Assembly: GCA_018396695.1 (NCBI GenBank)
Contig: JAGTQU010000019.1
Coordinates: 1-36,961, forward strand
Reading direction: 5' to 3'
DNA from: Candidatus Bathyarchaeota archaeon
GTDB lineage: Archaea > Thermoproteota > Bathyarchaeia > TCS64
Length of the DNA stretch: 36,961 nucleotides
A program made the position numbers and the translations under genes. Every line of letters starts with the position of its first letter. Position 1 is the stretch's first letter. The notes beneath the pieces were generated by a model. The model made no database searches. It was not told the DNA's origin and saw only the letters and a list, made by a program, of their open reading frames with translations. Positions 23,808 to 32,856 of the stretch are shown piece after piece.

Positions 23808-25913
23808 ATGAAGCTGAATACACTGTTCAACCCGAGATCGATAGCGATTATTGGAGCGTCAAATAGTCCAGGAAAGGTCGGTTTCACCCTCACCAAAAAC
23901 ATGATAGAATGCGGTTACTCTGGGGAAATATATCCTATTAATCCTGGAGCGGAGGAGATTCAGGGGCTCAAATGCTACCCTTCAGTTCTTGATGTATCCT
24001 CTGAAATCGATTTAGTTGTAATAGCTATACCAGCGAACAGGGTTCTAAACGTGGTTGAAGAGTGCGGTAGGAAAGGGGTCAAGGCCCTCATAATTATTTC
24101 TGCCGGATTCAAGGAGGCTGGTAGGGAAGGAGCTATTCTAGAGAAAAAGTTGGTAGAAATATGCCATAAATATGGTATGAGACTTCAGGGTCCAAACTGT
24201 CTCGGAATAATAGATACGATTACCCCTATTAATCTCAGCTTTGCTCGAACAATGCCGAAGAGGGGCGGAATAGGGTTCATATCTCAAAGCGGGGCTCTTG
24301 GAACAGCAGTTTTAGACTGGGCAATAAAAGAAGAGATAGGCATTTCAAGTTTTATAAGTCTAGGGAATAAAGCTGATCTGGATGAAGTCGAATTTATAGA
24401 AGCGATGGGTGAAAGGGAAGAAGTCAAGGTGATTCTACTCTATCTAGAGTCCATTGAAAGAGGTCAAAAATTCATTGAAATTGCGAAAAAAATCGTCAAG
24501 AAGAAACCTATAATAGTGCTTAAAGGAGGTGTATCAACCGCAGGGGCCAGAGCTGCTGGAAGTCATACCGGAGCCTTGGTGGGAAGCTTCATCGCATATA
24601 GAACTGCATTTAAAAAAGCTGGCGTGATATTTGCTGAAAGCGTTGAAGAACTTTTTAATTACGCCTCGGCATTCGTGGAGCAGCCTTTACCAGGAAATGG
24701 AGGCGTAGCGATAGTTACTAACGCAGGAGGCCCTGGGATCCTCGTTACTGATCTGTGTGAGAAACTTGGAGTTCCTTTAGCAACTTTGTCCAAAACTACT
24801 CGCCAGGAATTGGCGTCTAAACTCCCTTCTGCCGCGTCTCTGGGGAATCCAATCGACATACTTGGTGACGCTATGGCTGATAGATATGAGTTTGCATTAG
24901 AAAAAACATTGCAGGATGATAGCGTCAACTCCGTTATAGTTTTGCTGACTCCTCAAGCAATGACTGAAAGCATGGGAACCGCCGAGAAAATAGTTGAGAT
25001 CAGGAAAAAAAGGCCAAATAAACCGATTTTGACTGTTTTCATGGGAGGATACTCTGTAAATGAGGCTTCGACTTATCTCAAGGATAATAAGATACCGTGT
25101 TATGATTTTCCTGAGAAAGCCGTTAAAACGATATCTACGATGTTAGAGTATTCAAGGATCCTTGGTTTAGAGGAGGAGCAAGTAGAAAGATTTACAGATG
25201 TAGACAAGGCTAGAGTTGAAATAATATTCCAAAACGCTAGAATTGATAAGAGAAATGTTTTGTTACCGCATGAAGCGGCTGAAGCGGTTGAAGCTTATGG
25301 AATTAATGTTCCTAAAATCCGAGTTGCCCGTACGTCTGAAGAGGCAATAAAATTCGCCGACGAGTTAGGTTATCCTATTGTATTGAAGATCGTTTCTCCT
25401 GATATTTTACATAAAACAGATATCGGTGGTGTTGTTCTAAACCTAAAGTCTCCAGAAGAAGTTAGAATATCCTTCGAAGAAATCATGTCAAGAGTTTCAC
25501 AGTTCATGCCTCATGCACGGATATATGGCATAATGGTGTATAAAATGTTGCCTTCTGGCAGAGAGATGATAGTAGGCATGAGCAGAGATGTTCAATTCGG
25601 CCCTCTTTTAATGTTCGGGCTTGGAGGCATATATGTCAATATTCTTAAGGACGTTTCATTCGGATTAGCTCCTCTGACAAAATATGAAGTGGATAAGATG
25701 GTGGAAGACACAAAGGCCTACACTCTTTTAAAAGGCATTAGAGGTGAACCCCCTTCAGATATACAGGCTTTGAAGGAAACCATTCTCAGGGTTAGCCAGT
25801 TTATATTAGATTTCCCTCAGATATTAGAGATGGATATAAATCCCATTATAGTTTATCAAGAGGGGAGGGGATGTATAGCTTTGGATGTGAAAATCACATT
25901 AACATTAGATTGA
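23808..25913 (+). CDS. acd: ADP-forming acetate--CoA ligase, fused alpha-beta subunits
   Basis: The 701-residue enzyme converts acetyl-CoA (or another acyl-CoA), ADP and phosphate to acetate, CoA and ATP. The alpha part carries a CoA-binding Rossmann domain (AIIGASNSPGKVG, 13-25), a succinyl-CoA-ligase-like domain with GFISQSGALG, and the phosphorylated His253 in GSHTGALVGS. The beta part is an ATP-grasp domain from about 475 (HEAAEAVEAYGINVPK, then ILHKTDIGGVVLNL). The fused order is seen in several archaea and in Entamoeba and Giardia. It sits directly before a DRTGG P-loop gene. In this organism it probably conserves energy from acetyl-CoA. Other acyl-CoA substrates cannot be excluded. Confidence 0.94.
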   Translation: MKLNTLFNPRSIAIIGASNSPGKVGFTLTKNMIECGYSGEIYPINPGAEEIQGLKCYPSVLDVSSEIDLVVIAIPANRVLNVVEECGRKGVKALIIISAGFKEAGREGAILEKKLVEICHKYGMRLQGPNCLGIIDTITPINLSFARTMPKRGGIGFISQSGALGTAVLDWAIKEEIGISSFISLGNKADLDEVEFIEAMGEREEVKVILLYLESIERGQKFIEIAKKIVKKKPIIVLKGGVSTAGARAAGSHTGALVGSFIAYRTAFKKAGVIFAESVEELFNYASAFVEQPLPGNGGVAIVTNAGGPGILVTDLCEKLGVPLATLSKTTRQELASKLPSAASLGNPIDILGDAMADRYEFALEKTLQDDSVNSVIVLLTPQAMTESMGTAEKIVEIRKKRPNKPILTVFMGGYSVNEASTYLKDNKIPCYDFPEKAVKTISTMLEYSRILGLEEEQVERFTDVDKARVEIIFQNARIDKRNVLLPHEAAEAVEAYGINVPKIRVARTSEEAIKFADELGYPIVLKIVSPDILHKTDIGGVVLNLKSPEEVRISFEEIMSRVSQFMPHARIYGIMVYKMLPSGREMIVGMSRDVQFGPLLMFGLGGIYVNILKDVSFGLAPLTKYEVDKMVEDTKAYTLLKGIRGEPPSDIQALKETILRVSQFILDFPQILEMDINPIIVYQEGRGCIALDVKITLTLD

Positions 25914-25920
25914 GGAGTTG

Positions 25921-27024
25921 ATGGGTGTGACTTATTCTTTATATATAGCTGGTACGAGATTCAGCGGGAAAACCGCCCTTTGTTTAGGATTGTACAGTAA
26001 ATTTCAGGAGATGGGGTTAAAAGTTGGCTATTTTAAGCCAGTTGGTCAGGGAGTAAAAATAGTTGATGGTGTGTCTAGAGATCCAGATGTCCTTCTTTTA
26101 AAAGAGGTGATGGAGCTAGAGGAATCTCTGGATACATTGAATCCTGTTGTTTTGGGTAAACGTTATTTAGATAATCTCTTAAAGGACTGTGATAAATTAG
26201 AGTCAAAAATTAGAAAGGGATTCGATGAAGTTAGTAAAAACAAGGATATTCTCTTAATCGAGTCTCCAGCGATCCCTGAACTACTCACCTGCTGTAATCT
26301 CGATATGCCAAGATTCTCTTGCGAATTTAAATCCAAGATTCTTTTCTCACTCAAGGGGGACGAGGATTCAGTAGTTGAAAAGGCAGTTTTATTTAAACGT
26401 TTCATAGAACAGAAAGGGGGGGAAACGCTCGGAATTGTGTTAAACTTCGTGCCGCTACAACAGGTCGAGCGAATGCGTGGAATAGTATCATCTATTCTAG
26501 AGGGTTGCGGTCTGAATGTTCTGGGGGTAGTACCTGATCATCGGGATTTAACTAATCCGATCGTGTATGACATAGTTGAGGCTTTAGGGGCTGAGGTTCT
26601 CACATGTAGCAATAAACTTGAAAATGTTGTTGAAGACTACATGATAGGCGCTATGACTCCTGAATCCGCTATGACTTGGCTTAGGAGAAGCATTGGAAAA
26701 GCCTTCATCACAGGGGGGGATAGAACTGATCTTATTTTGACGGCTATTGAGACTAAACCTAGCGTCATTATTCTTACAGGAAACATCTATCCTTCTAGAA
26801 GCGTTCTTAATTCAGCTGAAGAAAAGTCTATACCTGTTCTACTTGTTCCTGACGATACCTATACCACGGTTACGAAGCTTGAGTTTCTGACAGGTAGAAT
26901 AGTTCCATCACCGAAATCGATGAAAAAAATCCAACTAACAAAAAAAATAATCGGGGAATATGTTAATTGGAAGCGGATTCTCGACGACTTTGTCGAATCA
27001 AAAAGAAAGAGAGGTAACGCTTAG
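25921..27024 (+). CDS. BioD-like P-loop / DRTGG domain protein (phosphotransacetylase N-terminal-like)
   Basis: The 367-residue protein has a P-loop (GTRFSGKT, 11-18) in a BioD/CobQ-type NTPase domain covering about 1-225. A DRTGG-type domain follows, with its signature GGDRTD near 265-270 and FITGG before it. This pair is the regulatory N-terminus of long phosphate acetyltransferases, without the catalytic part. It starts eight bases after the acetyl-CoA synthetase stop, with GGAG at 25914-25917; ATG 25921 is chosen, TTG 25918 and GTG 25927 are possible. Tight coupling suggests it senses a nucleotide or acyl-phosphate and modulates that enzyme, which is inference. It converges on the next gene with a 4-base overlap. 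Confidence 0.8.
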   Translation: MGVTYSLYIAGTRFSGKTALCLGLYSKFQEMGLKVGYFKPVGQGVKIVDGVSRDPDVLLLKEVMELEESLDTLNPVVLGKRYLDNLLKDCDKLESKIRKGFDEVSKNKDILLIESPAIPELLTCCNLDMPRFSCEFKSKILFSLKGDEDSVVEKAVLFKRFIEQKGGETLGIVLNFVPLQQVERMRGIVSSILEGCGLNVLGVVPDHRDLTNPIVYDIVEALGAEVLTCSNKLENVVEDYMIGAMTPESAMTWLRRSIGKAFITGGDRTDLILTAIETKPSVIILTGNIYPSRSVLNSAEEKSIPVLLVPDDTYTTVTKLEFLTGRIVPSPKSMKKIQLTKKIIGEYVNWKRILDDFVESKRKRGNA

Positions 27025-28589
27025 AATAGCTCCTCATCTTGAACATACGACCTATTAATTTTTAACACAATCTCTGCTTTATACAACTCTTTTCCAAGAT
27101 AAGCTGCGTGGTCAAGCTTCTTTACTAAGCCCTTTTCTATTATCTTCCGATAAATATTTTCGGCACGTTTACCTTTAATTACTATATCCGGTTTTAAAGC
27201 TTTAATTTGATAATGAACTGCACTGATTAAACCGTTTTCTCTATCAACTTCTATTCTGAACCATCCGAAAGGATCAGGTTCGCAAAGATCATCTCCTGTA
27301 GCCTCGACTATTATGAGTTTATCATCATCTACACTCGTCTGGATCTCTTCTCTTCTCCTTTTCTCTTTAAGGATAAGAAGATCCAAACCGAGGTCCTTCG
27401 GGGTAGACTTCCTTTTTTCAGCTAAAAAAACCATCTTTGAAGCAATCGAGGTTTCAAAAACGCTCCCGAAAGTTTTAGAGCTAAACTCAGGCACAAATAA
27501 CAGGTTTGCGCCTAACTCTTGTGCTATAGAAGCGAGTAGACAGTTTGCTCCTTGAGAATCCGCGTCGATGAGTTCTATGACGTTTCCTAATCCAAATAGA
27601 AGCGGCGTTATTGCGTCGCGTTGGCGATAGAGAAAATATGCTCTAATAGATTCGAAAAGCCCAGGGTTGATGGGAGGATCTAAAATAGGATCCGCTATCA
27701 CATTTGTCAAACCCAAGTCTCTGGCATACTTGATATTCTCCAATAATGCTTCAACCTTTTCTTCCGCTCTTCGCGGGATTCTACCTTCTTTCATATTAGT
27801 GGGAAGAACTACGGCTGGTGTATTTTGAATCGACTCAGCCACTTCATCAAGATTACCTGAATCTAAGCTTAGAATGAGATCAACGCCTGACTCGTAGGCT
27901 TCCAATATCTCAGTAGGATTCAATGAATCTATGCTTAGGGGAAGATTAGTCACTGACCTTACGGATTCTACTATTTTTTTTATTTTATGAGGCATAGGCT
28001 TATTCGCGATCATACCTAAATCGATTATGTCTGCACCCTTCGATGCGTAGTATCTAGCTCGATTTTGAATCTCTTTTTCACTTAATACAGGTGCGTTCAC
28101 GATCTCTGCTATCACTCTCATGGGGAAGCCTCTTCCAATGTGGATTCTAGCGTCTCCCCTCCCTATTGAAAATCCACCTTCTTTGAGCGCTTCCGCCCAA
28201 TTTTCTTCGACTTTTTTGAGACTCTCTAATATCCGTTTTTTCGCAAAATCTTTAATCAATTCAGAAGCGGGAGTTTGCGTAGAAAGCTTAACTTCGTCTA
28301 TTAAATCTATAACCATTGGCAAATCTGCGATATGGATTGGACCTTTGAAAGTTTTAATACCCGTTGCTAATTCAACGGGCGTAACGTCACCTTGAACATA
28401 GCCTGGTAAAAATATTAAATCATATTTCTTGGTCAAATTTTCTCTTAGAAAACTAGCAGCATAGTCTGGTGTGATGAACGCTGCTATAGGTACAGGCAGA
28501 ACTACTACATCAATCTCTTCCTCAGATTCTGACGCATATTTTTTCACAAGGTCTTCAGCAAATCTGCCCGTAACTAGAAGGATCTTCAT
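27021..28589 (-). CDS. Dihydropteroate synthase-like protein, methanopterin biosynthesis
   Basis: The 522-residue protein has an N-terminal alpha/beta domain (1-140) that begins MKILLVTGRFAEDLVKKYA and a TIM barrel from about 150 resembling the pterin-binding fold (ADIIDLGMIANKPMP, LPLSIDSLNPTEI, NVIADPILDPPINPG). This layout is that of the archaeal DHPS-related family (as in Methanocaldococcus MJ0107, DUF6513), thought to join a pterin to an arylamine intermediate in H4MPT synthesis. The stretch IIDLGMIANKP replaces the classic DIGGESTRPG of bacterial FolP. It is the last gene of a four-gene minus-strand operon that includes beta-RFA-P synthase, which makes the arylamine. Confidence 0.85.
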   Translation of the reverse strand: MKILLVTGRFAEDLVKKYASESEEEIDVVVLPVPIAAFITPDYAASFLRENLTKKYDLIFLPGYVQGDVTPVELATGIKTFKGPIHIADLPMVIDLIDEVKLSTQTPASELIKDFAKKRILESLKKVEENWAEALKEGGFSIGRGDARIHIGRGFPMRVIAEIVNAPVLSEKEIQNRARYYASKGADIIDLGMIANKPMPHKIKKIVESVRSVTNLPLSIDSLNPTEILEAYESGVDLILSLDSGNLDEVAESIQNTPAVVLPTNMKEGRIPRRAEEKVEALLENIKYARDLGLTNVIADPILDPPINPGLFESIRAYFLYRQRDAITPLLFGLGNVIELIDADSQGANCLLASIAQELGANLLFVPEFSSKTFGSVFETSIASKMVFLAEKRKSTPKDLGLDLLILKEKRRREEIQTSVDDDKLIIVEATGDDLCEPDPFGWFRIEVDRENGLISAVHYQIKALKPDIVIKGKRAENIYRKIIEKGLVKKLDHAAYLGKELYKAEIVLKINRSYVQDEELF

Positions 28590-28642
28590 CTATATCTCTC
28601 AAATTCCTGAAACTAATAAAGAATATTAAAATAGAGCATTCT

Positions 28643-29593
28643 CTAGTTTTGAATCGTAGTTATTGACGATCCTTGGTTATCGGCTCCAGTATAGAAAGCA
28701 GTGCCTCTTCTTTCACCAATATTCAAAAAGTCATATAGTTCCTTTTCTAATTTGATTGCCTGATCTTCTCCTTTAATAAGCCCATAGAATGCTGGACCCC
28801 AAGAACTCTGACCGGCGCCATAAACCCCCTGTTCGAGGAGAAAGTTTACCCCCTTCTCAATTATTGGGTGGGTATACCTACCGCCTTGAATCTTCTCCCA
28901 GTATGATCCGAAACTGCTATCGAGCCTCGTCATTGCTTCACCAAATAATTTAATGTCCCTATCAATAATAGCAGGAATCATTTGAACAAGTACTGTTCTT
29001 GAAACCTCTCCAACGAGTTTTTCTGAAGGAGGCTCCAATTTTTTGAAAGCTTCCATCTCGTTTACCCCGCTCAATCCAGTTTTGATTTTTGGCAAACCTA
29101 CAATGAACATCCAGTCTTCTGGTACATCTGATCTAAATAACAAAGGTGGGACATGGTACGGATTGTCTGCTCTATGTCCGCAATCAACTATGAATCCTCC
29201 ACTTTTGAATGCATGGACTCCGACTCCTGATCTTCTAGATCTATTCAGTAGAAAAGCAATCTCCTCAGAGTTTAGATTGAGATTAAATATCTTTGAGATC
29301 GATGTCCCTACCGCCAATGCCAATTGTGTTCCTGAGCCAAAACCAGCATGTTCAGGAATGTCTGAGATTAGGTTAAATTCTAAACCTTCTTGGATCCCCA
29401 TATACCGCATTATCTTCTCTGCATACTCTTTAATTCTCTCCGCTCTTGGACCAAAGATCTTTAACTTATCAGATTTTTTCGCCTCCAATATTATATTTGG
29501 TTTCTTTATCGCAACTCCAACGCTTACATGAATACGCCCGAGATCTCCTCTCATGTCAACGATGCCAAAGTGGAGTCTTGAAGGGGTTTTCAC
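28643..29593 (-). CDS. mptG: Beta-ribofuranosylaminobenzene 5'-phosphate synthase
   Basis: The enzyme condenses 4-hydroxybenzoate or 4-aminobenzoate with PRPP, the first committed step toward the arylamine half of H4MPT. The 316-residue product is a GHMP-kinase-superfamily protein with the family start TPSRLHFGIVDMRGDLGR (3-20) and the glycine loop PEHAGFGSGTQLALA (80-94). SRRSGVGVHAFKSGGFIVDCGH and GQSSWGPAFYGL follow as expected. Length is typical. The start is GTG 29593, two bases after the DUF447 stop, so translation is probably coupled. In this operon the dihydropteroate-synthase-like gene lies 53 bases downstream. Confidence 0.93.
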   Translation of the reverse strand: MKTPSRLHFGIVDMRGDLGRIHVSVGVAIKKPNIILEAKKSDKLKIFGPRAERIKEYAEKIMRYMGIQEGLEFNLISDIPEHAGFGSGTQLALAVGTSISKIFNLNLNSEEIAFLLNRSRRSGVGVHAFKSGGFIVDCGHRADNPYHVPPLLFRSDVPEDWMFIVGLPKIKTGLSGVNEMEAFKKLEPPSEKLVGEVSRTVLVQMIPAIIDRDIKLFGEAMTRLDSSFGSYWEKIQGGRYTHPIIEKGVNFLLEQGVYGAGQSSWGPAFYGLIKGEDQAIKLEKELYDFLNIGERRGTAFYTGADNQGSSITTIQN

Positions 29594-29595
29594 TC

Positions 29596-30237
29596 TTATT
29601 TTGACAATTCATCCCTCCAACCTTTGATCATCTTCAACAATTCGTTAATCACTCGTCTTTCAGGGGTCTCTGATCCAGAGACCTTTTCAATGATCTCTTT
29701 ACACTCATAGACTTTTGCCATCAATTTTTCAGCATCGTATATTAACCCTATTTTTAAATATTCTTTTATCCTGGTTGCATGTATTGTTGCTTCGATCGCT
29801 GCAGCTTTTCCTCGACTAAAAACTTTAGGACTTGGGTTTCTAATCATCACAGATCGAACTTGAGTGGTGAATAAGGCTCTATCTTCAGAAAAATCCTTCA
29901 TATCTATAACTTTGACGATTAACGTTGCGTCTGAGCCCTTTAATGAGAAAATCTTGTCAATTGAAAATGAAATTGCATTCTCCTCTTTAAAAGCTGTAAA
30001 ATAGAATATTTCAGGATTATTAGTAATATTAACACCTGCCTCAGGATAGAGTCTAAGATTCTGATAAGTTGAACTAGATTTAAAAGGTTTTATTTCAAGT
30101 ATTTCTGAATCAATTCGAGCAATACCCATGGGAGCAGGGTTTAATGTTCCATCAGGGTTGCGAGTTACGAGTATCGTCTCGACAATTGAACCTTTTTCGA
30201 AACCTAATTTAGTCAGCTCTCTGGATACTTCATTCAA
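29596..30237 (-). CDS. DUF447 flavin-reductase-like protein
   Basis: The 213-residue protein matches the archaeal/methylotroph DUF447 family, with a split-barrel FMN-binding fold at about 15-130 (VETILVTRNPDGTLNPAPMG, then SSSTYQNLRLYPEAGVNITN) and a helical C-terminal part. Structures of related proteins bind FMN, and the catalytic activity is unknown. The start is TTG 30237 with AGGATGTGA upstream. It lies between a nucleotidyltransferase (11 bases upstream) and beta-RFA-P synthase (two bases downstream). A redox step in H4MPT assembly or maintenance is therefore the leading guess. Confidence 0.85.
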   Translation of the reverse strand: MNEVSRELTKLGFEKGSIVETILVTRNPDGTLNPAPMGIARIDSEILEIKPFKSSSTYQNLRLYPEAGVNITNNPEIFYFTAFKEENAISFSIDKIFSLKGSDATLIVKVIDMKDFSEDRALFTTQVRSVMIRNPSPKVFSRGKAAAIEATIHATRIKEYLKIGLIYDAEKLMAKVYECKEIIEKVSGSETPERRVINELLKMIKGWRDELSK

Positions 30238-30248
30238 AGTTTCACATC

Positions 30249-31277
30249 CTAGCTTCTGGTTTCGAGATATTTCAAGGATATAAGGTAATCCTCTTCTTCC
30301 CCTAAAATAACCCTATATATAGTCTTATTCGGGTACTGTACTCTTTCCATAGTGCCTTTTGCTTCTACCTCCTCCCCTTCTTGAACTTGTTCAGTAAACT
30401 TACCTCGAAAGCTTAAAAGCTCTGATATCTTCAAATTTCCATACCCTTCAACTCTGCAATCTTTGATTTTATATGTACACGGCGTAAAAATAGACTCTTT
30501 AGCCGATTTGATCACCCCTCTAAGCTTTATTCTTCCTAAGGGTTTTGAAGAGATCTCTTTTTTAATCTCAGCAGGAAATTTTACTAGTCTTATGAAATAT
30601 TCTCGATCCTCGACAAGCCCGTGGAGAACCTTATTCACCTCATTTTTTTTTAGTTTATCCAGATTTAGGTTTGTTTTACTCCACCTCGCTTTCGCTATAG
30701 GTTCGATCGTTTTCTCGTCATAAGGCTTAATCCAAAAATCTTTTCTTCTAATCTTCTTTAGGGTATAGTATAATTTGATCGAGGCTTTTGAACCATATAT
30801 TACGAGGTCGATATCGGAAGAGCAGGAAGCTAAATTAATCAAAACCGAGCCAGAGACACCGAAATTGCTTACAGGAACTCTGCTTTCAGAAGAAATATAG
30901 AGGACGAAGCGAGATATTGTTTTCTCAAGATCTGTTTTAGGTGCTTCCATTATTTCTTTTAATTTTTCATCAGGATGATATATTTTCGATACTCGATCAA
31001 TTGGAACTGATTGGAGCTCCAAACCTAGCTTTTCCACGTAGTTAATATATTGTGGATAGAATCTTCGCAAGATCTCATAAGTTTCGTTAAACTCATACAA
31101 CCTTTTGAAGCGAATTTCACCGCGCCTTCTCTCTCCTCTTTCATCTGGAATATATCTAAGATAAGCTATTATCAAATCTTCAGGATGGAAATGACCTTTA
31201 ACAGAAAATAAAAGACCTTCATTTGTCTCAAGATAACTGCCTTCGATGACGTTGTCCAAGATATGTCTACTCAACAC
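30249..31277 (-). CDS. Predicted nucleotidyltransferase of the methanopterin operon
   Basis: The 342-residue protein has a DNA-polymerase-beta-type nucleotidyltransferase core, with the signature GVSGSVLINL at 140-149 and metal-binding Asp155 and Asp157 (SSDIDLVIYG). An N-terminal domain of about 110 residues precedes it, and a C-terminal beta-rich segment (about 245-342, possibly an OB-like barrel) follows. The substrate is not known. It begins the operon with DUF447, beta-RFA-P synthase and the DHPS-like gene, so it may transfer a nucleotide to a pterin or arylamine intermediate, or to a protein. Start GTG 31277 (or TTG 31274); no Shine-Dalgarno is seen, and the AT-rich block about 15-30 bases upstream suits a leaderless start. 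Confidence 0.75.
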   Translation of the reverse strand: MLSRHILDNVIEGSYLETNEGLLFSVKGHFHPEDLIIAYLRYIPDERGERRRGEIRFKRLYEFNETYEILRRFYPQYINYVEKLGLELQSVPIDRVSKIYHPDEKLKEIMEAPKTDLEKTISRFVLYISSESRVPVSNFGVSGSVLINLASCSSDIDLVIYGSKASIKLYYTLKKIRRKDFWIKPYDEKTIEPIAKARWSKTNLNLDKLKKNEVNKVLHGLVEDREYFIRLVKFPAEIKKEISSKPLGRIKLRGVIKSAKESIFTPCTYKIKDCRVEGYGNLKISELLSFRGKFTEQVQEGEEVEAKGTMERVQYPNKTIYRVILGEEEDYLISLKYLETRS

Positions 31278-31338
31278 ATTAAATTTGTTTTAAATATTAA
31301 AATATTAGGAAGAAGTATTAGGCTTAAAGGGCTATGGT

Positions 31339-32292
31339 TTGAATAGAATTGCTGTTGGAAATCTAGTTGGTCAATGCTCTACTTTAGCTATACTTTTAGA
31401 AGTATCTTCTTATCCAAAACCTGGCAATGTCCATCGAACCGTAGATTTTCCCTGGACAAGATATGAACACTTCCTTGCTGGGGCGGTAGGCATAGAGCCA
31501 TTCATGCGACAATTAGCCATTAGAGGATATAATGCTGCAAGAAGTTCTGAGAGTTGGAGTAAGATAAGAATCGGAGAGGTTATTTTTAAAGCAGTCGAAT
31601 CTTCCAGAAATTGGCAAAGTGGAGGGAACGTAAACCTTGGAACGATTCTGTTAATCTCTCCTTTAGCAGCTGCAAGTGGCGCAATCTTAAGTAATCGTTT
31701 AAGTTTTAAAGCTGAAGAGTTAAGACAGATACTAGAAAAAGTCATCCAGTCTACTTCTCAAAAGGATGCAGTTAGCGTATGTAAAGCAATCTCGACTACC
31801 ATGTCTGAAAGAGTTCTAGGAAGGGTTAACGAATTGGATTTGACTAATTCATCTACAATTAAAGAGGTCTACCAAAAAGGGTTGACACTTATGGACATTT
31901 TTTCAAAGTGCATGTCTAGAGACCTTATCTGCAGAGAATGGGTAACAAGATTCGAGATAGTTTTCACGAAAGGCTATCCAACTTTAAAAAGCTTCATCGA
32001 AAAATCAAGAAGTATTAATTCAGCTATTATAAACACCTTCCTTACAATCCAATCTGAGTATCCAGACTCGCTCGTGATAAGAAAGGCAGGAGTAGCAGAG
32101 GCTCAGAAAATGAGTGAAAGAGCCAAAGAGATTCTTGATAAAGGAGGAGCCTATACAGAGGAGGGATCAAGATTACTCTGGAATTGGGATCAAGAACTCC
32201 GAAAATTTAAAGGAAGATTAAATCCTGGAACGACGGCTGACTTGGTTGCGGCTTCGGCTTTTCTTCTATTGGTTAACGGATGGCGTCCCTAA
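31339..32292 (+). CDS. CitG/MdcB-like triphosphoribosyl-dephospho-CoA synthase family protein
   Basis: The 317-residue protein matches the CitG/MdcB family by the motif SYPKPGNVHRTVDF (24-37), GGNVNLGTILLISPLA (near 96-111), and DKGGAYTEEG and NPGTTADLVAASAFLLL near the end. Classical members build the 2'-triphosphoribosyl-dephospho-CoA prosthetic group of citrate or malonate lyase. No such lyase is present, and archaeal homologues occur with H4MPT genes, so a transfer of ribosyl or phosphoribosyl groups in that pathway is the better guess. The start is TTG 31339; no in-frame ATG lies nearby. The gene is divergent from the nucleotidyltransferase operon with 61 bases between. Confidence 0.85.
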   Translation: MNRIAVGNLVGQCSTLAILLEVSSYPKPGNVHRTVDFPWTRYEHFLAGAVGIEPFMRQLAIRGYNAARSSESWSKIRIGEVIFKAVESSRNWQSGGNVNLGTILLISPLAAASGAILSNRLSFKAEELRQILEKVIQSTSQKDAVSVCKAISTTMSERVLGRVNELDLTNSSTIKEVYQKGLTLMDIFSKCMSRDLICREWVTRFEIVFTKGYPTLKSFIEKSRSINSAIINTFLTIQSEYPDSLVIRKAGVAEAQKMSERAKEILDKGGAYTEEGSRLLWNWDQELRKFKGRLNPGTTADLVAASAFLLLVNGWRP

Positions 32293-32308
32293 TTGGTATT
32301 TAGCTCTT

Positions 32309-32803
32309 CTATTTATATTTTAGAATCCTCTGCAAAGCAAGGGCGAGCGGGATTCCAGCTATGCCTGCTACCAGCATTTGGGTTATATTGAATGGGATCT
32401 CAACAAAAGCTGCGTTTCCGTAACCTAAAAATAGATACTCTGTTATAAAATAACCTACAACCATCTCCAATCCGCCTACTATCCAAGCTATAACAAGTTT
32501 CAAAATAAATCTACTCTTCATTTTAGTATAGATTATACCTATAATCGCCCCTTCCAAGCCTTTTATTACTAAGGTGAATGGAGCGAAATAGGAATAGCCT
32601 GCAAGTATGTCAGCTAATGCAGCTCCAACTCCACCAGAGACTGCTCCCACCATCGGTCCGAAGACTATTGCAGCTATCACGATCATAGCGTCTCCAATGT
32701 TAAAATAGCCTTGTGTGGCAGGTATTGGCACTATGAAAAACAATGTGGCTACACAGACAAGTGCCGCCATGATGCTAGAAGCGGTCAGCTCTAGAGTTCT
32801 CAT
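32309..32803 (-). CDS. ECF transporter S component
   Basis: The 164-residue membrane protein has five or six hydrophobic segments and the S-component pattern, with IGDAMIVIAAIVFGPMVGAVSGGVGAALAD in the middle. S components bind a vitamin or precursor and work with the EcfT and EcfA proteins, which are not in the window. The ligand cannot be read from the sequence. ATG 32803. It lies 53 bases downstream of the threonine-synthase-like gene on the same strand, which might mean shared transcription. Confidence 0.85.
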   Translation of the reverse strand: MRTLELTASSIMAALVCVATLFFIVPIPATQGYFNIGDAMIVIAAIVFGPMVGAVSGGVGAALADILAGYSYFAPFTLVIKGLEGAIIGIIYTKMKSRFILKLVIAWIVGGLEMVVGYFITEYLFLGYGNAAFVEIPFNITQMLVAGIAGIPLALALQRILKYK

Positions 32804-32856
32804 TCGATCAAAACATATAGTTATAACTAATATATTTAAACTTGCTGGTTAGACCA

